From contig CM043942.1 in the NCBI GenBank assembly GCA_014529385.2, forward strand, positions 50,840,774-50,904,773: a stretch of 64,000 nt of DNA, in the 5' to 3' direction. A model generated the notes under the pieces. That model was not told the DNA's origin and did not search any database. It saw only the letters and a list, made by a program, of their open reading frames with translations. Below are positions 11,192-20,989 of the stretch, piece by piece. The stretch is from Adiantum capillus-veneris. Taxonomy: Eukaryota > Streptophyta > Polypodiopsida > Polypodiales > Pteridaceae. A program made the position numbers and the translations under genes. Position 1 is the stretch's first letter. Every line of letters starts with the position of its first letter.

Positions 11192-12130
11192 TGTTGGACG
11201 GATACGCCGCGACGGACGTCAGCACAGCGAGAACTCACCTAACATGTAACGTCAGCTAAGGACGAAGCTCGACCCGCAGGTGCGTGGAAGCAAGCATAAG
11301 GTGTCAACCTACACTCGACCAACTCCTAACCAATTCCTACAGAGGTCTCTACCAATTGTCCAAGTCACAGCCTTCAAGAGTGCAAGAGAGGAAACTTCCT
11401 ACAACGCTTTCTAGAGCCGAACACCCATCAAATAATCTCGAAACACCATGGAACTTGAAGGAGACCCTACTAATACCAATAGGTCACTCTCCCTAAGGTC
11501 TATGAACCAAAATCCCGACCCAAAACACCCAGTGTAGAAACACGTAGGATGTCTGGCCGAAATCTGCAGGTCTTCGTTTCCAAAATCTAAAGTGCCTAAT
11601 GTGTAGTTCTACTCAATGTGAACGCGTGGATATGCTGCAATGCAAAATCGGACAACGTATGCTCACCCAAACAACCGATGAAGCTCGTAGAAGGAGCTCA
11701 CAAAGCCGGACCGTACGCACGCAATGTTGGTATTGGCGCGTAGCTCTAGTCGGGGGCAACACGCTGCACTTCTCCGCACTCGATTCCGACCATCGGAGCA
11801 CACGTAGCGTCAAGATGAAGCTCACACACTCTCTCTCTCTCCCGTACACAGTACGCTCACTCATAGACTTCAAACCCATTTTAAAATGACAAAAGGTTTT
11901 TCATTAAGGTCAAAAAGTGGTATATATACCTTACAATGTCTCAAACCCTAAAGTTCCAAAATCAACCATCTACTCAATCTAACTATCAAAACTGGGATAC
12001 AATCTGGAAACTTCTGTAAGTCCCAATAATTACAAGGTGAAAAATTGGGTTTTCCTTAATGAATGAATAATTACAAAAATAATAGTCCTCCGAGTAGTTA
12101 GATGCCATGGGGTGTGTCCAACTTCTAACA
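11192..12130 (-). repeat. 5' LTR of element A
   Basis: A 939-bp LTR on the minus strand starting TGTTAGAAGTTGGAC and ending GTCCAACA, with TG...CA ends and a short inverted TGTT/AACA. A TATA-type motif (TATATATA, 11921-11928) marks the promoter, placing transcription start just below it. The last ~30 bases (GACGTCCGTCGCGGCG) closely match the U5 end of element E (GACGTCAGTCGCGGCG). The partner 3' LTR is not in the window. On its right it abuts protease sequence of element D. Confidence 0.8.
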
Positions 12131-12639
12131 CATTGGGCAAGGAGCTACGATAGAGACAATGGTCAAGGTGGGTGATCTACCAGAGACATTTGTTGCCTTG
12201 ATTGACCATGGCAATAAACATAATGTCAAAGAGCTTATTCAACAAGTGCAAATTACCAATGGACATAGATCATGGTTGGATGGTTAAGGTAGCAAATAAT
12301 TCATTAGGTGACTTATATGCAGCTTGTCCTAGTGTGAAAGTGACTATTGGAGATGTAAAGGAAGAGCATAATTTCTTTGTACATGACACATCTTCTTATG
12401 ATCTCATCCTTGGACAACCCTACATTGTAGGGATTAGAATGGAAACAAAGCTAATGGATGATGGTTCTGCTTATGCTAGGATAAGAAGTGAAGATGGAAA
12501 ACATGCTGTTCAATTTCTCACTGTCTGTGTGCATCATGAAAGAAATCGTGACAGTCTCCGAGAGCGCCCATTGCCCAGATTGAGTAAAGAGTTTTATGAT
12601 CATCAAGAGAGAATGGGTTTTGGCCAGGTACCATTGTAG
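12131..12639 (+). pseudogene. Aspartic protease, element D
   Basis: A frame around 12180-12215 ends in LIDHG, the active-site position, and a shifted frame from 12202 continues with INIMSKSLFNKCKLP, then HGWMVKVANN, FFVHDTSSYDLILGQPY and YARIRSEDGKHAVQFLT. The active site reads Asp-His-Gly instead of Asp-Ser/Thr-Gly; I recall this DHG form as recurring in one gypsy lineage, so it may be native. A small indel right after HG breaks the frame. Confidence 0.7.
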
Positions 12640-12752
12640 AGCGGGATTATGATGGTACAAAAAGGGAAAGGTTCTCACATAAGGAGGTTTTCTGTACAGG
12701 TTTTGCAAGTCTAACAGAATATGGATATGTCTCTTTTCTAAAATGTGAGAAC

Positions 12753-14828
12753 TTGAGTCGAGGTTCCTGCAAACATGTCCATAGTCTAGGAAAGGAGTGG
12801 AAAGAACATGGTTTTCTAGGAAACAATGAAAACATAATAGGTGTGTTTGAGGAGTTTTCTTTTGTGGACACATTACAAGATCTACAGTCTATAGTAGATT
12901 ATCCTTTGCATGACCAAAATGAGATAGTGAAAGTGTGCTCACTTGAAATGTACAATGTGGTTGAGGCATTTCAAAAGGAACAGGAGGATAGGAAGCAAAA
13001 ACATGAAGTAAAGGTGGACACCAAGTACAAGACTATGGCAAAGAAGGTGAAACCAATGGCACTTCCTTTGCCAAAGGAATGCAAGGAAAAGCTAGAACAT
13101 GCTTCTTTGCAACCTAGTCTCAGATATCCAAAAGGGATTGGACACAGGTTTACAAAGGAATCTCTAAAGCAATTGAAGATTGGGAATGAGGACTCCTTGA
13201 CACAGGTTGAAAGGGAATGTTTTGAAGAGATGCTCTCTAAACATGGAAAAGCATTTGCATTTGAGCCACATGAGATAGGATGTGTAGATCCTCCCGTTGT
13301 TTCTCCTAGGGTGATCTTTACCATCCCTCATGTACCTTGGACCTTACGGCCAATACCAGTTCCAAAGGCTCACTTACCAAAGTTAATTGAGCTGCTAAGT
13401 GAGAAGATCAAGATGGGTATTTTGGAGCCTTCATGTGCTCCATACTCAAACCGGTGATTCACAGTACCAAAGAAGAATGGAGCTTTGCGCTTCATCCAAG
13501 ATATGCAGCCAGTCAACAAAGTCACAATCAGGAATATGGGTACAGGGCCAATTGTGGATGAGTTTGCAGAAGCATTTGCAGGAAGGGCAATATATTCTAT
13601 GGGAGATTTGTACTCAGGGTATGATCAATTCCAACTAGCAATGGAAAGCAGGGATCTGCTGACTACCATGAGGACACCTTTGGGTTTGGTAAGGATGTGT
13701 ACCTTACCATAGGGAGCAACCAATTCAGTTGCACATATGATGAATGGTATGAATAAGGTCTTACGTGACTTTATTCCCCAAGTAACTATGCCCTTTCTTG
13801 ATGATGTTCCTATCAAAGTATGTGAAGTAAGTAATAAAGATGAAGCTTTGGATTCCAAGGGGTGCCGCAACTTTGTGGCACAACACATAGATTATTGTGA
13901 CAAGATCCTATCCAGACTGGAAGAGGTGAACCTTACCCTCTCAGGACAAAAGTCTGTGTTTGGAGTGAAGGAGGTGTTGATTGTTGGGCACATGTGTGGT
14001 CCCAATGGGAGATGCCCTTGTCCAGTAAAAATTGATGCAATCCAGAAGATGAAGGAGGTATACATATCTATGAGTGAAGTTTGCAGATTTCTTGGTGCAT
14101 GTGTGTTTTATGTTATATGGATTCCACATTATGCACATGTAGCAGATCCTTTGTACCAGTTGTTAAGGAAAAATCAAAAGTTTCATTGAGGAGACGCACA
14201 AGCAAGGGCTATAAGAAAGCTAAAGGATTTGCTAAAACAAGAACCGACTTTAAGAAAGGTAAACTATGAGTGTGGAAATCCAGTAATAGTGACAGTGGAT
14301 ACGAGTCCAATAGGAATTGGATGGGCAATATGGCAGCATGACGAAGAGGGACATAGGTATGTGTTAAGGTTTGGAGCCAAGGTTCTAAGTACACAACAAA
14401 GGAACTACCCATAGGTAAAATGGGAGTTGTGGGGCATGGTCACAACACTAAAGTGTGAAAAGGAGTACTTGATTGGAGCATATGTGGTTGTGAAAACATA
14501 TTGTCTGCCAATCCTTGGAATGATTACAAGTTGCTCAGCACCAGACATTGCCATGCTAAGATGGATTTCCTACATTAAGTCCTTGAATCCTGAGTTCACG
14601 TATGTTGTAGGAAAAGACAATCCGGTAGCAGATATGCTATCAAGGGCAAGGTATGAGTATGAGCAAGACATGGTAGATGATAGTGAAGATGTAGGCACAA
14701 GGTTCTACTCCATTAATCATGTTGAGCATAATGATGTTGGCACACCTAGTGCACTTGAGTTGTTTTTAGAAGAAAGAAGATTGGTTGCTCATTGGTCATT
14801 ATTTGAGTACTTTAACAAAACACGGTGA
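12753..14828 (+). pseudogene. Reverse transcriptase-RNase H, element D
   Basis: Open segments 12753-13457, 13485-13712, 13737-14189, 14229-14414 and 14427-14828 form one pol region with stops at about 13455, 13710, 14187 and 14412. RT motifs are FTVPKKNGALRFIQDMQPVN, SMGDLYSGYDQF, and FLDD at 13794-13805 in place of the common YxDD. The RNase H segment has VIVTVDTSPIGIGWAIWQ with the first catalytic Asp, and the connection ends in DNPVADMLSR. A long linker (about 13 kDa) precedes the RT. Confidence 0.8.
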
Positions 14829-15882
14829 TTGGTCTGAGCATGAGTTTAAGAGGATACACAGAAAAGCATATGGGTACTTTCTGCAGGATGGTTACTTATG
14901 GAAACATCCAAAATAGAGGGGTGCTATACCACAAAGGGTAGTATGTAACAAACAGAGTCAAGTAAAGCTCATGCAGGAGTTTCATGAGAACCTATGGGCT
15001 GGACACCGTGGTGTGCGGGCAACCTTTTCAAAGCTAAAGGAAAGATATTGGTGGAAAGGTATGTACAAGGATGTATCCCTCTTTGTGGAATCATGTGTAA
15101 TATGTCAAATGTATTCAAATGTGTGACATCGTGATAGGTTGCATCCTACTTATCCACTAGCCATGCATTACACATGGGTTGTGGATCTAGTCACCATGCC
15201 TTTAGGAGTTTGGCAAATGAGGTACTTGGTTCTTGCAAGAGAAGACTTGACTAATCAGGTTGAAGGGCGAGCTTTAAGGACAAAGACTACAGAGGCAGTA
15301 TGTAAATTTCTCCTTGAGGATGTAATATGCCGCTATCGTTGTGTGGGAAAGATAACTGGAGAAAGAGGAGAGCTGGATGCCGAGGAAGCAAGGGAATTCT
15401 TTTCTAGGATAGGAATCAAGATTTCCCTTACCACCGCTCACAATCCGGAAGTCAACGGGAAAAGTGAAAGAGGGCATCCGCCAATCATCAAAGCCTTGGC
15501 TAAAGCTTGTGAAGGGAGAATTAGTGAGTGGTCAAAACTATTTCCATATGCTCTATGGACTGATCACACGACACACAGCTCAGTAATTGGCTACATGCCT
15601 GTAAAATTGATGTATGGTCAAAAGACTGTAATGCCCATTGAAGAGACCATTCCCACATGGAATGTGCTACCTTGGCAAGATGGGCTTAGCAGAGAAGATC
15701 TCCTTGCCTTACGTATAAGACAGCTAGAAAGAAGGCTTGAAGACATTGAGGTTGCAAAAGAAAGATTGAAGAATGACAGGTTGAAAAGCAAGGACTACTT
15801 TGATAGACGACACAGTCTAAGAAGGAAGTTAATTAAGCAAGGAGATTGGGTTTTAGTGTATGACAATAGTCTTGATAACTAG
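14829..15882 (+). pseudogene. Integrase, element D
   Basis: An H2C2 zinc-binding part (HENLWAGHRG then CVICQ, about 14985-15110) is followed after a stop by the core in an open frame 15139-15882: VVDLVTMPLG (first Asp), ITGERGELDAEEA, and TTAHNPEVNGKSERG (Glu). At the second catalytic position the Asp-Arg-Gly typical of relatives reads Glu-Arg-Gly, a change expected to harm catalysis. The tail includes SVIGYMPVKLMYGQ and a DWVLVYDN segment. Confidence 0.8.
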
Positions 15883-16120
15883 TATACTATCATGCAAAAG
15901 GTTTCAAAAAGATGGTTTGGACCGTGTTGTACATGACAATGCCACTTACACCTTGGTTGAATTGAATGGAACAGAGATAAAGATACCCATTGTAGGAAAG
16001 AGAATCAAGGTATTCAAAAGAAGAGAGGATAGTCATCCGGCTGATGAAGTAAGTGAGAATGAAGTTTTGGAATCACCTAGTGAAGATGAAGAAGAAGAAA
16101 CTCCAAGAGAGTCAAACTTG
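15860..16120 (+). pseudogene. Integrase C-terminal tail, element D
   Basis: After a stop and frame change the sequence continues with NATYTLVELNGTEI, KRIKVFKRRED and an acidic tail (SPSEDEEEETPRE). This is the SH3-like end of gypsy integrases followed by an acidic extension. No chromodomain is seen. The MITE at 16121 interrupts or terminates it. Confidence 0.6.
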
Positions 16121-16412
16121 CAGGGTGAAAGCATGTTAACATGTCACGCTTTTTGTGCTAGTTAGCAGTTTCAAGTTAGCACATCTTCAAAAAGTTGGGC
16201 GTCCGGTAATTTTTTTACAAATAATATCAAAATTTGTCGAAGGTTGTACATTTGGATTCCTTGTTTCAAGTGCTTTCTATTGATATATCATATGCAATAG
16301 ATCTTGGAGATGTAGCTCAAGTTATTGTACTAGTTAGCATATGTCAAAATTGTGCTAGTTAGCATTGTCCGGGACATGAAAAAGCATGACAGGTTAACAT
16401 GCTTTCACCCTG
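16121..16412. mobile_element. 292-bp MITE with CAGGG ends
   Basis: Inverted ends of about 36 bp begin CAGGGTGAAAGCATGTTAAC on the left and are mirrored at the right, with only two or three mismatches. Inside each arm the direct motif GTGCTAGTTAGCA recurs (near 16154, 16326 and 16349). There is no coding capacity. CAGGG termini resemble hAT elements, but no clean 8-bp target duplication is visible, so the superfamily is not settled. It sits at the 3' edge of element D's pol. Confidence 0.8.
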
Positions 16413-17945
16413 ATACACTTTGAGCTGTACTAATGCAAAAAGACCCCCAATCCTCTTTCATGCATCCTATCTACTTATCTAATTGTGTCATGATTCCATC
16501 AGAAAAAGGATTCACTGCGGTAGCCCACATGGTGCTTGCATTGATGTTTGCCACTACAAAGTTCCGCTTGTATCTACATGGCCTGATCCAAGGAATCTAC
16601 ATGAGTTGCAAAGCTTTATTGGTGTGTGTGCATACAATAAATGCTTCATAGAGAAATTATCATAAATAGCAGGAGCATTACATGACTTAACAAAAAAGAA
16701 CGTTAAGTATGCATGGACTGCAAAATAACAAAATGCTTTTAAGAAGCTCAAAGAGAAGCTAACCTCTTAACCTGTGATTTACTCAATCTCTCAAAACCAT
16801 TTGAGGTCCAATGTGATGCTTGTGGAGATTGCTTTGGAGTAGTCTTGCTTCAAAAAGGGCATGCCATAGCATACGAGAGTCGAAGATTCAATTCCGATGA
16901 GTGAGTATCGGGCATATACAAAAAGAAGCTACTAGCTATTCTACATGCCATAAACACATGGAAGCATATCTTCTGGAGATTCCATTCATCCTATGAACGG
17001 GTCACCAAAGCCTTAAGTACTTTATGATGCAAACCAAGATTTTCAATAAACAAATGAGGTGGGAAAATTTTCTTTTGCAATTTAACTTTCATATTGCTCA
17101 CATCGCTGGCAAGCACAAATTACAATCATGTGACTGATGCACTATCACAATGACCAAGGGCAAATGCAGTGTCTATAGCAACTCACAATGATCTATCTTT
17201 CATGATAGATGAGTATGCTAATGATCCCAATTTCAAAGATATGATTTCAGCCCCTGCATTAGGGAAGAAAGAGGAACCATTCACCTTGCAGGATGGTTAT
17301 CTTCTCTATGGCAATAGGCTATCAGTTACTAGCTCACTCTGTGAGAAAGTAATTTCTGAATCCCATGCCCCTTCTTATGCCGAGCATAGATGGATTCAAC
17401 TTACTCTTCAAGGATTAGAGACCTACTTCTATTGGCCTTCCATAAAACTAGACATACAAGGGTATGTTTTGAAATGCGTGGTATGCCAAAAGACAAAGTA
17501 TGATAGAGGGAAGCAACCAAGATTTATCCAGGCATTTCCAATGCCTAATTCACCATGTGAGAGAATATCCATGGATTTTATCATTGAATTTCCCAAGTCT
17601 ATCCATGAGAATACAAGAATATGGACAATAGTTGTTGACAAGCTTAGCAAACAAGCACATTCTATACCTGTCAAGAAGACTATTAAGGCACATCAAATGG
17701 CAACCCTCTTTATATGTCAGATTTCTAAGTACCATACCTTGCCAACATCCATAGTGTCAAACAAAGATCCTAGAATGACCAGTAATTTTTGGAAGGGTCT
17801 CTTTGAGAATCTAGGAACAAGGCTAAATTTCTCTTTGGCCTATCCCCCACAAACGAGAGTCAAACTTGCAAATATCGACTGTGGCACATACCAGAGGATG
17901 TGCAGGTTTAGAGGGGGTGGATGTCGTGTTGTGGCACGTGCATAG
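16413..17945 (+). pseudogene. Composite gypsy pol remnant (RNase H patch, RT end, integrase)
   Basis: About 16440-16585 encodes SEKGFTAVAHMVLALMFATT, an RNase H region segment. Near 16590 the frame switches to STWPDPRNLHELQSFIGV, a chromovirus-type RT end, then a heavily broken RNase H part. From 17169 a 258-aa frame contains the integrase zinc region (HAPSYAEHRW, CVVCQKTKYDRG) and core (ISMDFIIEFPKS, SNKDPRMTSNFWKG). It is a second, more decayed copy of the sequence at 20990-21560. The 3' end runs into unrelated sequence near 17880. Confidence 0.7.
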
Positions 17946-18010
17946 TGGGAACAAAAGCTAAGCCCTACAATATTATGGATTTTATGTGTATGCCTTAAGT
18001 GTGCATAAGT
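17946..18010. other. Short unassigned spacer
   Basis: No feature is seen between the integrase remnant and MITE copy 3. Confidence 0.5.
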
Positions 18011-18014
18011 ATAT

Positions 18015-19353
18015 CACTAGAATGGTAACAGGACACTTTTATGTCCTTGGACACTTTTGTGTCCTGTTAAGTGACCATTTTTCTTGAATTATTTGAAGAG
18101 TATGAAAATGAATTTCTAGGTGCTATATGTCCACAAAGTTGTCTTATGATCTGAAAAAAAATTAGCATTTTTGTTTTAGTATCGATCTCACCATTAACCT
18201 GACTCTTGCACAACATTTTTGAACCTAAACTGTGTGAAAAAACGGGTCTTGTTTTTGGCTTTTTTTCAATTTTTGGCAACTATACCACTCTAAACTTCAT
18301 GTTTGTGAGGTTTAGATGGCTAGAGGTTAGGCCTTCATAGTTCTCAACATGTTTTGATGCTTGTAGGGAGAGCTAAGTGCTAAAATTGAAAGTTATGACC
18401 AATTTACAAGAATTGCATAATCCTGTTTTTTGGCCAAAATTAGCACTTTTATGATGTTTTTGGTGGCTTTCTTGATATCCAAATTCAATTTTGATTGTGT
18501 AAGTGTAATGTATAACATAAAGCTAATCTTCCTTGAGTTTTAAGGGACCTAATATGCTATATAGCATAGTATATGATGATGGTTGAGTTTTTTGATTTGC
18601 TGAAGAATACGACACATTTTAGAGTAGCAAGTATAACTTTCTCAATATCGCTAGTTTCTTAGGCCAATTGTGTGTATTTTGTAGGTAGTGACCATATCTA
18701 ATCATAGACTACAAAACTTGGCTAGATATTGAGTAGTTTCTATGGGTTTCTAGAGGTCATAATGCTAAACCTAGTTTTTTCATGTTTGCTGTATTTAGCA
18801 CTTTATCATTGCCCACAAGGTTCCAATTGTAAGAGATCCATTATCCTTTTGACATGCTCCATGGCTCCTTTTGAATCCAGAGGCCCAAAGGGAACTAAGA
18901 AAACATGTATATAGTACTGTATTGAGCGTGACTATAGAAACTTTGATGATAGGTGTGAAGAATGGAAAAAATGCAACTTTTTTGTACCTATTTTTTTTGC
19001 CCAAAAAAAATTAGTGAGGTAAAAGCAACCATATGTTTTGGTCACCAACCCATTGAAGTTAACGGAGCATTTTATCTCATGTCCTACAAAAATCTCCACT
19101 CTTATTTATATGCAATCAACCATAAGAAATTGTTGTTTTGGGCAAAATGCACTGGTCCATCAACTTTGGAGGCTTGTAGTGACCAAGGGATGAGAAAAAT
19201 TACAAGTTTCTCATTTTTTCCATATGTAGTAGTTATTGAACTATAAGCTCATGAAAGGATTTTTCAAAATAAGTGGATCTACTATGGTTTTGGAATTTTT
19301 TCCCAAAACCTTGAAAGGACACTTTTATGTCCTGTTAGGTTACCATTCTAGTG
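18015..19353 (+). mobile_element. Non-autonomous DNA element, copy 3
   Basis: A 1339-bp, more diverged member of the same family as copies 1 and 2, in the orientation of copy 1. Termini are CACTAGAATGGTAAC and GTTACCATTCTAGTG, perfect inverted repeats that differ from those of copies 1 and 2 in the same way on both sides. ATAT flanks both ends (18011-18014 and 19354-19357). GGACACTTTTATGTCC is present near both ends, tandemly duplicated at the left. No transposase is encoded; the 94-aa frame at 18962-19246 has no known motif. Confidence 0.85.
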
Positions 19354-19357
19354 ATAT

Positions 19358-20360
19358 GCATTTTCTATTTAGCATGAAAAAAGCTAGTCGAAGTCTGATG
19401 TGTCACTCTTGTTGGGAATGGGCTTTGTCCTATGATCCCGGGCTTCTTTGTGAACCTCTTCTTGGAGCCATGATGAAATAAGCCTATAAAACATACCTCC
19501 TATCTACTAGGCATCCTAGGTGGCATATGACATGTGTAGCATGGCCAAAAGTGGCCTCAGTCATAGTATACCCCATGAGGTGTCATTCTACACATAGTAG
19601 GTACACTTTGGAGTGATTATGAACTTAGAAAAATCCCTTAGAAAAGTGGTTACGAGTTTGTTTGATGTCATCCATGATGTATGCAAAGCTCTCTCTCAAT
19701 TATTTAAGAAGATATTTTATGCACATGTTCCCACCATAGCTCAACAACTCTTGGAGGCTTAACCCTTGACATGTGGCGGCAAGGAGAAGATATTTGGAGA
19801 AAGATCTAGAAGAACCTCTAGATATTTCTTGAAGAGAAAGATCCAGAAACTTTGAAGATAATTTCAAGATATTTTGAAAAGATAGATACTTGTCACACAA
19901 ATCCCTTGAATATTTCTAAGCAAATATGTTCTTCAAGGGGCAACTTCACCTATAAATAGAGCCTCTTGCCCCTCACTTGAGCATCAAGAAAACCATCAGG
20001 CAATCAAGTGCTCAAGCAATCCTCACAATTGAGCCACTCTATCAAGCCATCACCCAACCTCCTAGCCATCTCCTAGAGTGAAACTTTCTCTCAATTTCAG
20101 CCCAACACATCTTGAGCTTGCTACTTCATGCCTCAAGCCTTCTATCTCCTCACTTGTAGTACTCATACACTCTATGCAACCTTCTTTCATCGATAAGGAG
20201 GCATTGTTGGTGGCTCTCAAATGGTGTTGGGTAACTACTACTCATCTTTTACTTCATCAAGTTGGCTACAATACCACAAAGTCTTGAGGTGTGCTTCACT
20301 TCTTTGGCTTAAGCTTGTGTGGGTCTTTGTGTTGTTTGACTGCTTTCTAATCTTTCTTAG
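19358..20360 (+). repeat. Probable LTR region with TATA box, Tat-like leader copy
   Basis: No gene is seen. A canonical CTATAAATAG at 19950-19959 lies in a context typical of plant LTR promoters. Downstream are the leader ORFs at 20361-20819 that match those of element B. A TTGGTGGCTCTCAAATGG stretch near 20210 could be a decayed primer binding site. LTR boundaries could not be fixed. Confidence 0.45.
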
Positions 20361-20578
20361 ATGAATAATCCCAATGGTGTAACCTTTCAACCCTTTCACT
20401 TTGTGCAAAATATTAGGATTAATGTTTGTATTAGCCATAAAATCCACTTCCAACAGAGAATTGTGTTACTCTTTGGGCCGGAAAGACTGCGAGAAATTAT
20501 TCTTTCTCCACGTCCTCTTATTTGCCACTACTAGACTACTCTAATTCTTTCGATGTGCACATATTTATTCTCCTCTAG
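20361..20578 (+). pseudogene. Leader ORF1 homologue (Tat-like gypsy), frameshifted
   Basis: The frame from ATG 20361 encodes 57 residues (NNPNGVTFQPFHFVQNIRIN, then KIHFQQRIVLLFGPERLR) before a stop; after a one-base shift the sequence continues LLDYSNSFDVHIFILL and ends at 20578. It aligns over its full length with the intact 78-aa ORF at 35978-36214 ahead of gag in element B (shared MNNP start, FQQRIV, LFG, FDVH, FIL). I do not recognise the family. Conservation of frame between two loci on opposite strands supports a real protein. Confidence 0.55.
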
Positions 20579-20609
20579 GGGTTGAGCCTTGCTTTCTTAA
20601 TATTACTAT

Positions 20610-20819
20610 GACCAAGAAGACTTGTACAAACGGCTCACTCCTATCACTAGGCAAAACATCTACATCTTTGTAAGCACTAAGTCACAATTTCAAAGAACCA
20701 TTTGTGGTCTATTTGGAGCACAACGACTTGCTGCTATAAATGCATTAGTGAACCCTTTCATCTTACCTTTGATTAGATATGATCAAAGCCTTGATGTTTT
20801 CATCTTTGTTTTATTTTGA
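20610..20819 (+). CDS. Leader ORF2 homologue (Tat-like gypsy)
   Basis: About 68 residues starting DQEDLYKR, then STKSQFQRTICGLFG, AAINALVNPFILPLIRYD and DVFIFVLF, ending at 20819. It aligns without gaps to the 70-aa ORF at 35757-35969 in element B, with NPFILPLI and YD shared. A one-base change at the start shifts the expected ATG out of frame, so this copy is probably not expressed. No known domain is recognised. Confidence 0.55.
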   Translation, partial: DQEDLYKRLTPITRQNIYIFVSTKSQFQRTICGLFGAQRLAAINALVNPFILPLIRYDQSLDVFIFVLF

Positions 20820-20989
20820 GGGTTTCATGTGTGCGTATGTGTGTGTCTGCGTGTAAGATTCCAATGGCTACACACAATGTATTTGCTACAAACACTAAGC
20901 TTGCTTAAGTGAAAGCCTTCACAGTTTCTCCACAAACCCTCACAGCTAGAGGTCCGGCACCTTCCTGGCAAGACCGCCAACTCTTTGAC
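20820..20989 (+). other. Spacer with GT repeat and short shared peptide frame
   Basis: A short GT-rich stretch is followed by a frame reading LTARGPAPSWQDRQLF (about 20927-20974). A nearly identical DNA stretch occurs at 50155-50185 ahead of another gag. The meaning is unknown. Confidence 0.35.

Larger units (their letters stand above)
1171..12130 (-). mobile_element. Ty3/gypsy element A, 5' LTR to truncated RT
   Basis: This long LTR retrotransposon reads on the minus strand in the order 5' LTR (12130-11192), PBS, leader, gag, protease, linker and RT, and then stops near 1171 without RNase H, integrase or 3' LTR. Two copies of one MITE are inserted in it, one in the leader and one between gag and protease. 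The tRNA-Asp-like PBS, long leader and long gag-protease-RT spacing suggest the Athila/Tat side of plant gypsy rather than a chromovirus; this placement is inference. Its LTR abuts protease sequence of plus-strand element D, so A probably inserted into D. Frameshifts in gag and RT make it inactive. Confidence 0.8.
12131..16120 (+). mobile_element. Ty3/gypsy element D, protease to integrase
   Basis: The plus-strand remnant runs protease, linker, RT, RNase H, integrase and C-terminal tail over about 4 kb. The 5' LTR and gag are missing at the point where element A's LTR begins, and no 3' LTR is recognised before the MITE at 16121. Several in-frame stops and frameshifts show it is dead. It is clearly a different lineage from A, B and the chromoviruses: its RT has FLDD and its protease a DHG motif. 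Confidence 0.75.

Noticed and set aside
11599-11889. Two opposite ORFs of 88 and 96 aa
   Set aside because: They lie wholly within the LTR of element A and mirror each other.
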